Below are positions 1-4,916 of a stretch of DNA of 6,671 nt, in pieces. The translations under genes and the position numbers were made by a program. The notes under the pieces are model-generated. The model saw only the letters and a program-made list of their open reading frames with translations, was not told the DNA's origin and made no database searches. Source of the stretch: CAZWRK01 sp964635875 (lineage in GTDB: Bacteria; Pseudomonadota; Gammaproteobacteria; Burkholderiales; Aquaspirillaceae); NCBI GenBank assembly GCA_964635875.1, contig CAZWRK010000182.1, forward strand, positions 1-6,671. The letters run 5' to 3'. How positions within the stretch are numbered: position 1 is the stretch's first letter; each line of letters starts with the position of its first letter.

Positions 1-91
1 GTCCGTGATCGTGTCCGTGATCGTGTCCGTGATCGTGTCCGTGATCGTGTCCGTGGTCGTGTCCGTGGTCGTGGTCGTGGTCGTGGTCGTG
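1..91 (-). repeat. 12-bp tandem repeat coding a (DHGH)n / (DH)n tract inside cobN
   Basis: On the plus strand the unit gtccgtgatcgt occurs four times (1-48), then gtccgtggtcgt twice (49-72), then a 6-bp derivative ggtcgt three times (73-90). Read on the minus strand in the cobN frame the 12-bp unit is Asp-His-Gly-His and the 6-bp unit Asp-His. A less regular His-rich part (HEHGHAHHDHGRH) extends to base 127. Every unit length is a multiple of three, so gain or loss of units keeps the frame. The array is cut by the window edge, so its true length is unknown, and its near-identity makes assembly collapse possible. Confidence 0.95.
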
Positions 92-2050
92 CCGCCCATG
101 ATCGTGGTGGGCATGGCCGTGTTCGTGCAAATCTTGATCAAGGTTGGCGGCTTTGATCTTGGCGAGGATTTGCTGCCGCAGCTGCGGGAGTTTGCTCGGG
201 TCGAGCATTTCGACGCGGTAATACTCATCGACCAAGTGCGTCAGTTCTTCGAGCACGCCGTAGTTTTCGGCGCGGCCCATCGGCGGCATCAGGTGGTCGA
301 TGATGACGGCGTGGGCGCGGCGTTTGGCTTGGGAGCCTTCGCCGGGGTCGTTGACGATAAACGGGTAAAACAGCGGCACGCCTTCGAGAATCGCATCAGG
401 GAAACAGGTTTCCGAGAGGCCGACGCCCTTGCCGGAAAGCCATTCGAGGGTGCCGTGTTTGCCGACGTGGACAATCGCATCTGCGCCCCATTCTTTGACC
501 AGCCAGCGGTAAAACCCCACATAGTGATGGGTCGGGGGCAGGTCGGGGGCGTGGTAAATCGCATCGGGGTCGAGTCCGTAGCCGCGTGGCGGTTGCAGCG
601 CGACTAAGATGTTGCCAAACGTTTGTCCGGCAAAAATCAAATCCCCGTTATCGGTATACGCTTCGCCCAGCGGCGCGCCCCATTGCGCGATCATTGCCGC
701 TTGCAGATCGGCGGGAAGTTCGGCAAACCAGCGCCCATATTTCACTCCCGACACCCGCGCCAAGGCCTGCGCTTTTTGTTCGCTGGTCAAATAGTCTTGA
801 TCGTAGGCTCCGCGATCAATCAGTCCATGAATCAGGGCAGTGCTGTCGGCGGGGAGATTTTCGACGGTGTACCCTTCTGCCGCCATCGCCGCCACAATCG
901 ACCACAGTGAAGCCGGTGCATCGAGTCCCACTGCATTGCCGATTTGCGCGGCTTTGCCGCTGGCATTAGTCAGCAAAAAGGCAATGCGTTTTGCGGCGGC
1001 GGGTTTTTGGCGCAGGCGAACGTGACCGGCGGCGATCTCGACGAGGCGTTTCACCCGTTCGCGGTGAACGGTGTAGCCGCTGCCGTGGGGCGCACGAAAA
1101 GCGATCGGTACCCCAATCACGCGCCCATCAAATTCGGGCAGCGCGATGCTCATTGCGGTATCGAGCGGATTCAGACCCCGTGGCGAGTCGCGCCATTCGG
1201 CCTCGGTCATTTGGCTGGTGATGGCCTGAATCACCGGCACATCAAGCGCGAGCGTGAGCGGGTCTTCGAAGTCTTGCTGGGGGCTGTTGAGCGAAAAGGC
1301 GGTGGTTTGAATCACCGCATCGACGCGGGCCGCGCCGTCTTGCGTGAGCCATGCCCATGCGAGCGGCTGCCCATCGGCATCGAGCTTGCGCAGTGAGGCG
1401 GTGAAAATCGGCAGGGCGTTGAGGTGTTGTGCGGCGAGGGCATCGACCAACGCATCAATAAAGTGCGTATTGCCCGACACGTAATGCGCCCGATAAAACA
1501 CGATGCCGACCGTCGGCCATGTCGGTTGCCGGACGTGTTCTTCCCATGCCGCGAGCGAGGCTTCGCCGGTCAGCTCGGGGTGATACAGGCCGTGGTCAGG
1601 CAAGGTCGCAGGGGCATGCACCGGCCAATCGTGTTGCCAAACGGCATTGGCGGCATCGCATAGCCCCGCACCCACGCCCGCACCCGTCTGAAAGTAGGGA
1701 TTCAGGCGCGCGAGAAGCGACGGGGCGACGGTGGAGGCGGCGGCCAATTCGGGGTCATCGTCGCCCGTGCCGTTGAGCAGCACCAAGGCGTCACCCTGCG
1801 CCAAGACCTGTTCGCGCAGGGCCAACAAACTGGCGACGCTTTGCCAGCGCCCCAAGACGCGCACGATAAACAGGCGGCGACGCGCGGGGCGGTCGGCGAG
1901 ATAGCGTTTCACATCTTCGGCGTTGGAGAGCGTTTGTAAATGCACGCTGTGGACCGTGGGAAAGTCGGCCGGAAGGTGGGCGCGGGCCAGCTCGATGGCG
2001 TTGAGGTCGGTACTGGCGTGGCTCAACACATAAATCGCGTCGCTTGTCAT
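1..2050 (-). CDS. cobN: CobN, cobaltochelatase large subunit (5' part; C-terminus beyond left edge)
   Basis: This is the large subunit of the aerobic cobaltochelatase (CobN-CobS-CobT), which inserts Co2+ into hydrogenobyrinic acid a,c-diamide with ATP hydrolysis in the cytoplasm. It starts at the ATG at 2050 (MTSDAIYVLS...) and stays open for 683 codons to the window edge, about half of the roughly 1250-1300 residues usual for the family. Family signatures are clear: HVGKHGTLEWLSGK from residue 528, a YPFIVNDPGEG segment at 562-572, then QAKRRAHAVIIDHL at 574-587, and DEYYRVEMLDPSKLP at 608-622. From residue 642 the chain becomes a His-rich tract (21 His in the last 42 residues visible), in frame with the conserved part. 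The ATG overlaps the stop of the upstream ferredoxin gene (ATGA), and only a weak GGA-type Shine-Dalgarno precedes it, so translational coupling is likely. CobS and CobT are not in the window. Identification is firm; the role of the His tract is inference. Confidence 0.97.
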   Translation of the reverse strand, partial: MTSDAIYVLSHASTDLNAIELARAHLPADFPTVHSVHLQTLSNAEDVKRYLADRPARRRLFIVRVLGRWQSVASLLALREQVLAQGDALVLLNGTGDDDPELAAASTVAPSLLARLNPYFQTGAGVGAGLCDAANAVWQHDWPVHAPATLPDHGLYHPELTGEASLAAWEEHVRQPTWPTVGIVFYRAHYVSGNTHFIDALVDALAAQHLNALPIFTASLRKLDADGQPLAWAWLTQDGAARVDAVIQTTAFSLNSPQQDFEDPLTLALDVPVIQAITSQMTEAEWRDSPRGLNPLDTAMSIALPEFDGRVIGVPIAFRAPHGSGYTVHRERVKRLVEIAAGHVRLRQKPAAAKRIAFLLTNASGKAAQIGNAVGLDAPASLWSIVAAMAAEGYTVENLPADSTALIHGLIDRGAYDQDYLTSEQKAQALARVSGVKYGRWFAELPADLQAAMIAQWGAPLGEAYTDNGDLIFAGQTFGNILVALQPPRGYGLDPDAIYHAPDLPPTHHYVGFYRWLVKEWGADAIVHVGKHGTLEWLSGKGVGLSETCFPDAILEGVPLFYPFIVNDPGEGSQAKRRAHAVIIDHLMPPMGRAENYGVLEELTHLVDEYYRVEMLDPSKLPQLRQQILAKIKAANLDQDLHEHGHAHHDHGRHDHDHDHDHGHDHGHDHGHDHGHDHGHDHG

Positions 2051-2376
2051 GGGGTCGGTTCCGTGGGCAGGTCGCCTTCACCAAGGCGATGAAAGACGTG
2101 AGAGGTCACTGGCTGTTCCCCTATGAGGTGCTCGGTGACAATGCGTTGAACGGCGTCGGCGTTGAGCTGGTGATACCAGACGCCATCGGGGTAAACGACC
2201 ATGACGGGGCCGTTTTTGCACACCGCAAAACAGTGCGAGCGGGTGCGTTTGACGCGCAAGTCGGGTTCAGCATCGAGGCGCTGGCCGAGCACTTTAAAGA
2301 GCGCTTCGGCGTGCTGGCCGTTTTCGGTGCAGCGGCTGCCGGTGCACATCAGGATATGGCGATCGTGGGTTCTCAT
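2047..2376 (-). CDS. Thioredoxin-fold [2Fe-2S] ferredoxin in the cobalamin operon
   Basis: A 109-residue (2Fe-2S) ferredoxin-domain protein of the thioredoxin-like (NuoE/Aquifex-ferredoxin) type. It has the four cluster ligands expected: C11 and C16 in CTGSRC near the N-terminus, and C49 and C53 in HCFAVCKNGP, followed by the typical GPVMVVYPDGVWYHQL strand-and-helix segment and an amphipathic end (DAVQRIVTEHLI). The start at 2376 has a Shine-Dalgarno AGGA (2385-2388 on the complement) eight bases upstream. It overlaps the stop of the permease gene by ATGA at its start and overlaps cobN by ATGA at its end, so it sits between cobalt uptake and cobalt insertion. The family is often found beside aerobic cobalamin genes. 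An electron-transfer role, perhaps in cobalt reduction at or after the chelatase step, is inference. The last 15 residues or so, after the cluster domain, look unstructured. Confidence 0.9.
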   Translation of the reverse strand: MRTHDRHILMCTGSRCTENGQHAEALFKVLGQRLDAEPDLRVKRTRSHCFAVCKNGPVMVVYPDGVWYHQLNADAVQRIVTEHLIGEQPVTSHVFHRLGEGDLPTEPTP

Positions 2377-3401
2377 TTGGCGGTTCCTACGGCGAGGCGG
2401 TCATAGCCTTTCAGGTGATAAATCCCGACGGCGGCGCACCAGCTCAATAAAAAGAGCGCGATCACACCATATCCAAAGTGCGCCATGCTTTCATTGAGCG
2501 AGGCGACGACATCCCAAATCGGCCCCGTTAATTCCAAGGTTTCCGCGAGCAAGGCGAGGGTTTCGAGTCCGCCAATGCCCAGCGCGACCACCACCGAAAC
2601 AAAGGTGAGGGTGAGGTTGTACCAGAGCTTGCGCAGGGGATTGACGAAGGCCCAGCCATACGCGCCGACCATCAGGATACTGTCGAGGGTGTCGATTAAA
2701 ATCATGCCCGCCGCAAACATGGCGGGGAACACCATAATCACGCTCAGACTATTGCCTTCGGAGGCGTGGCCTGCCGCGACCGAAAACAAGGCAATTTCGG
2801 TGGCGGTATCAAAGCCCAAGCCAAACAAAAATCCGACAAAAATCATATGCCGACTTTTTGAGACCGTGGCGAGCAGGGGCCGCAGTAGGCGCGCCAAAAC
2901 ACCGCCGCCGCTGGTCAAGACGTTGAGTTCGTGTTCGGCGACGACTTCACCGCGTCGCACTCGGCAAAACTGCTGCCAAAGGGTGCGCAAAAAGCTGAGA
3001 TTGGTGAGGCCGACCACCAATAAGAAAAAGGCAGAAATACCCATTGCAATCAAACCGCCGACTTCGCGGAAATGTTCAAACTGGTTTTGAAGATGACTGG
3101 TGGCGGTAGCGATGATGCCGACGCCAATGGCGACCAAAGAGGCATGGCCGATGGAGAAATAAAAGCCGACTGAAATCGGTTTTTGTCCGGCCTGCATCAG
3201 CTTGCGGACGACGTTATCAATCGCGGCAATATGGTCGGCATCGACGGCATGGCGTAGGCCAAAAACGTAGGCCAAAAAGGCGGTGGCAAAAAGTGTCGGT
3301 TGGTCTGCAAAAACGGCGAATGCCCAGCCCCAAGCGGCGATATTGAGCGCGACAACGCCCAACAGCAGCGCGGCGACCGGCGTGCGTGGTGTGCGAAACA
3401 T
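2373..3401 (-). CDS. NiCoT-family nickel/cobalt permease, probably cobalt uptake
   Basis: A 342-residue inner-membrane transporter of the NiCoT (HoxN/NixA/NhlF) family that imports Ni2+ or Co2+. The family signature RHAVDADHI is at residues 50-58. Further conserved elements are YFSIGHASLV (81-90), FGLGFDTATEIALF (193-206) and GMILIDTLDSILM (232-244), spread over about eight hydrophobic segments with a charged cytoplasmic loop near residues 145-185. An upstream in-frame ATG at 3581 exists, but I chose the ATG at 3401: it has GAGGG eight bases upstream, the family N-terminus begins here (short basic stretch then a first membrane helix), and the extra 60 codons would run through the cobalamin riboswitch. 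Being first in a B12-riboswitch operon that continues into cobN strongly suggests cobalt as substrate, although the family signature alone does not separate Ni from Co. Its stop overlaps the ferredoxin start by 4 bp. Confidence 0.93.
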   Translation of the reverse strand: MFRTPRTPVAALLLGVVALNIAAWGWAFAVFADQPTLFATAFLAYVFGLRHAVDADHIAAIDNVVRKLMQAGQKPISVGFYFSIGHASLVAIGVGIIATATSHLQNQFEHFREVGGLIAMGISAFFLLVVGLTNLSFLRTLWQQFCRVRRGEVVAEHELNVLTSGGGVLARLLRPLLATVSKSRHMIFVGFLFGLGFDTATEIALFSVAAGHASEGNSLSVIMVFPAMFAAGMILIDTLDSILMVGAYGWAFVNPLRKLWYNLTLTFVSVVVALGIGGLETLALLAETLELTGPIWDVVASLNESMAHFGYGVIALFLLSWCAAVGIYHLKGYDRLAVGTAK

Positions 3402-3409
3402 GGATGTTT

Positions 3410-3440
3410 CCCTCGAGTTAAACGCCAGCGCGAGCGAGGG
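3410..3440 (-). promoter_or_regulatory. RBS-sequestering hairpin upstream of the permease gene (expression platform)
   Basis: On the minus strand CCCTCG (3435-3440) is a perfect complement of CGAGGG (3410-3415), which contains the GAGGG Shine-Dalgarno of the permease. The loop is 19 nt. Just upstream, CGCGAGCG (3512-3519) can pair with CGCTCGCG in the left arm region (about 3429-3436), and CGAGCGG (3509-3515) with CCGCTCG (3458-3464), offering competing structures. This suits translational control by the riboswitch. The complementarities are seen; the switching model is inference. Confidence 0.55.
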
Positions 3441-3529
3441 ATAGATCAGGCACAGCCCGAGCGGTCTGTGTGATGATTGCGGAATCCTCCGGCACACCCC
3501 GTCCGGTTCCGCTCGCGTTGACTGATCAG

Positions 3530-3684
3530 GTGATGGCCGGTCTCCTGGCTTGCGCGTCATCACCCACCCCCCCCTTCCCAAGGCATCGCCTCAGTGGGAT
3601 TTGGTTGTGGATTCTTCGCTTACAGTTGCGGGGGCAGCTACGGCATCGACCGTATTCCCGTTTCACCCGATTGGGCACCATCAC
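3530..3684 (-). ncRNA. Cobalamin (adenosylcobalamin) riboswitch aptamer
   Basis: The minus strand shows the full consensus of the cobalamin riboswitch. The core GCTGCCCCCGCAACTGTAA lies within 3617-3638, preceded by GAAACGGGAATACGG. CACTG and GGGAAGG follow in the peripheral region, and the B12 box GCCAGGAGACCGGCC is at 3535-3549. A perfect 7-bp closing stem P1 is formed by GTGATGG (3678-3684) and CCATCAC (3530-3536). It lies about 130 nt upstream of the permease start and just downstream of a good promoter, so it should lower expression of the permease-ferredoxin-cobN unit when cobalamin is abundant. A G8 run (3567-3574) sits in the peripheral part. Confidence 0.95.
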
Positions 3685-3693
3685 TCGCGGCGG

Positions 3694-3722
3694 ATCATAC
3701 GTGAGCCCCGGCAGTCGGTAAA
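3694..3722 (-). promoter_or_regulatory. Promoter of the riboswitch / permease / ferredoxin / cobN unit
   Basis: On the minus strand TTTACC (3717-3722) and TATGAT (3694-3699) are separated by 17 bases, a good sigma-70 arrangement. The predicted transcription start is near 3687, directly before the first base of riboswitch stem P1 (3684), which supports the assignment. Confidence 0.7.
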
Positions 3723-3731
3723 TTCTCTGGC

Positions 3732-3821
3732 CCGAAAAAAGCCAAAAGTCGTGCGATTTTCTTGGCCGGATGCATTCGGATTACGCTACGATGACAGCGC
3801 GTGTTTTTATGCTTTTTTCGG
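3732..3821. repeat. 11-bp perfect inverted repeat with a 68-base spacer
   Basis: CCGAAAAAAGC at 3732-3742 and its exact reverse complement GCTTTTTTCGG at 3811-3821; pairing extends to GGCC outside with one extra C in the left arm. The arms bracket the likely dehydrogenase promoter. They could be a pair of regulator sites or the base of a long stem. No regulator is recognised. Confidence 0.6.
3759..3787 (+). promoter_or_regulatory. Weak candidate promoter of the dehydrogenase gene
   Basis: TTCTTG (3759-3764) and TACGCT (3782-3787) are 17 bases apart. An alternative is TTGGCC (3762-3767) with TACGAT (3787-3792), but its 19-base spacing is long. Neither matches the consensus well; the start would be near 3794-3799, giving a leader of about 70 nt. 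Confidence 0.25.
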
Positions 3822-3839
3822 CCAATTTCATTGGTTTTT
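3822..3839 (+). promoter_or_regulatory. Small stem-loop followed by T5 in the dehydrogenase leader
   Basis: CCAAT-TTC-ATTGG (3822-3834) is followed directly by TTTTT (3835-3839), 14 bases before the Shine-Dalgarno. The shape is that of a minimal intrinsic terminator, but the 5-bp stem with only two GC pairs is weak, so it may be an attenuator or chance. Confidence 0.25.
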
Positions 3840-3865
3840 CGATGTTTTTATAGAGGTGCTTGATC

Positions 3866-4882
3866 ATGCAGACTCCGATAAATTCACCTTCTCCTCGTCG
3901 CCTATGTGTGATTGCCGGAGATGGTATTGGTCATGAAGTGGTGCCGATGGCGGTGCAGGTCTTGTTGAGCGTGTTGCCTGATATTGAAATCGTTAAAGCC
4001 GAAGCGGGCTGGGACTGCTTTGAGCATCGCGGCGTGGCGCTGCCGGAAGACACCTTTGAATTGGCGAAAGCGTGCGGGGCGGTGTTGTTTGGCGCGGTCA
4101 GCTCGCCTGCGCGTAAGGTCGAGGGCTATCGTTCGCCGATCGTCGAATTGCGGCGGCGTTTGGCCTGCTATGCCAATTTGCGGCCGACAGTTTCGCCGCA
4201 GATGGCTGGTGCGCGGGCGGGGGTCGATTTATTGGTGGTGCGTGAAAATACCGAGGATTTGTATATCGGCGAAGAGCATTCTGACGGCGAAACCGCGACG
4301 GCGACGCGGCGCATCACCCGTGCGGCCAGCTTGAAAGTCGCGGATCAGGCGTTTCGATTGGCGCGGCGGCGGCTAACGATTATTCATAAGGCGAACATCA
4401 TGCCGTTGACCGACGGTTTGTTTCGGGATGCGGCGCGGGCGGTGAGTCGGGATTATCCGCAGATCGCGGTCGATGAACTGCTGGTCGATGCGGCAGCGTA
4501 TCAGTTGGCGGCCAAGCCGGAGCCGTTTGATGTGTTGCTCGCGCCGAATTTATACGGTGATATTTTGTCGGATTTGGCGGCGGTGTGGGGTGGTGGTTTG
4601 GGCATGGCACCATCGTTAAACGTCGGCGATGATGCAGCGATTGCCGAGCCGGTGCATGGTTCTGCGCCCGATATTGCGGGGCAAGGGGTGGCCAATCCGG
4701 TCGCAGCGATTTTGTCTGTCGCGCTGCTTGCGCGGGTGTGGTGGCAAGAACACGAGGCGGCGACACGGATTGAGCAGGCGGTGAGTCGTTGCTTAGCGCA
4801 GGGCTGGGGGACGCCCGATGTGCAACCGACCCGCGTTCTGAATACACAGCAATTAACGCGCCAGATTATCGCGCTGCTGTAG
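3866..4882 (+). CDS. Isocitrate/isopropylmalate/homoisocitrate dehydrogenase family enzyme, homoisocitrate-dehydrogenase-like
   Basis: A 338-residue NAD-type beta-decarboxylating 2-hydroxyacid dehydrogenase of normal family length. It oxidises a substituted malate and decarboxylates it. Visible elements are GDGIGHEVV (18-26); the substrate loop and helix SPARKVEGYRSPIVELRRRL (80-99) with Arg96-Arg98; NLRP (104-107, Arg106); RENTEDLY (126-133, Arg126, Tyr133); HKANIMPLTDG (174-184, catalytic Lys175); VDAAAYQL (207-214, Asp208); the metal-binding Asp232 and Asp236 in LYGDILSDLAA; and HGSAPDI (264-270) for the cofactor adenosine. The KVEGYRSPIVELRR segment recalls fungal and thermophile homoisocitrate dehydrogenases rather than LeuB. 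Where LeuB has VDNAAM, this protein has VDAAAY. I prefer ATG 3866 to the in-frame TTG 3860, because GAGGT (3853-3857) is eight bases before the ATG. It stands alone, divergent from the cobalt operon and convergent with the NERD gene. No lysine, leucine or coenzyme B genes are nearby, so the exact substrate is open (homoisocitrate, isopropylmalate, tartrate or related). Confidence 0.88.
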   Translation: MQTPINSPSPRRLCVIAGDGIGHEVVPMAVQVLLSVLPDIEIVKAEAGWDCFEHRGVALPEDTFELAKACGAVLFGAVSSPARKVEGYRSPIVELRRRLACYANLRPTVSPQMAGARAGVDLLVVRENTEDLYIGEEHSDGETATATRRITRAASLKVADQAFRLARRRLTIIHKANIMPLTDGLFRDAARAVSRDYPQIAVDELLVDAAAYQLAAKPEPFDVLLAPNLYGDILSDLAAVWGGGLGMAPSLNVGDDAAIAEPVHGSAPDIAGQGVANPVAAILSVALLARVWWQEHEAATRIEQAVSRCLAQGWGTPDVQPTRVLNTQQLTRQIIALL

Positions 4883-4893
4883 TCGCCAAAAAC

Positions 4894-4916
4894 ATGAGGC
4901 GAGCGACTCGCCTCAT
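4894..4916 (-). terminator. Intrinsic terminator of the NERD gene, between convergent genes
   Basis: ATGAGGCGAG (4894-4903) and CTCGCCTCAT (4907-4916) form a perfect 10-bp stem with a 3-base loop. On the minus strand it is followed by GTTTTTGG, so it works best for the minus-strand NERD gene, whose TGA stop (4913-4915) lies inside the stem. On the plus strand no T run follows (CCTGCTGCG), so its value as terminator for the dehydrogenase transcript is doubtful. Confidence 0.8.

Larger units (their letters stand above)
3685..3865. other. Divergent intergenic region between the B12 unit and the dehydrogenase gene
   Basis: No gene is seen here. It holds the minus-strand promoter (3694-3722), a weak plus-strand promoter candidate (3759-3787), an 11-bp inverted repeat flanking that candidate (3732-3742 and 3811-3821) and a small hairpin with a T run (3822-3839). 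It is richer in A and T runs than the flanking genes. Confidence 0.6.

Noticed and set aside
1..91. CRISPR array or intergenic tandem repeat
   Set aside because: The units are 12 and 6 bp without spacers and lie in frame within cobN, so this is a coding minisatellite.
5..607. Plus-strand open frame of 200 codons starting in a Val-rich repeat
   Set aside because: It is the antisense shadow of cobN; the Val/Ser repeat is only the complement of the DHGH array, and the minus frame carries unmistakable CobN motifs.
944..1396. Plus-strand open frame of 150 codons
   Set aside because: It lies opposite cobN, has no recognisable domain or Shine-Dalgarno, and is expected as a shadow in GC-rich DNA.
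2044..2406. Plus-strand frame of 120 codons opposite the ferredoxin
   Set aside because: The minus strand encodes the four-Cys ferredoxin with correct overlaps on both sides; the plus frame resembles nothing.
3402..3581. N-terminal extension of the permease to an ATG at 3581
   Set aside because: The extension would translate the cobalamin riboswitch, including the B12 box, and lacks family similarity; the ATG at 3401 has a good Shine-Dalgarno.
3470..3936. Plus-strand short open frames across the riboswitch and intergenic region
   Set aside because: They cross the riboswitch antisense and the dehydrogenase start, with no ribosome site and no family resemblance.
4398..4847. Minus-strand 149-codon open frame rich in Pro, Ala and Ser
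   Set aside because: It is antisense to the conserved C-terminal half of the dehydrogenase and has the composition typical of a shadow frame.
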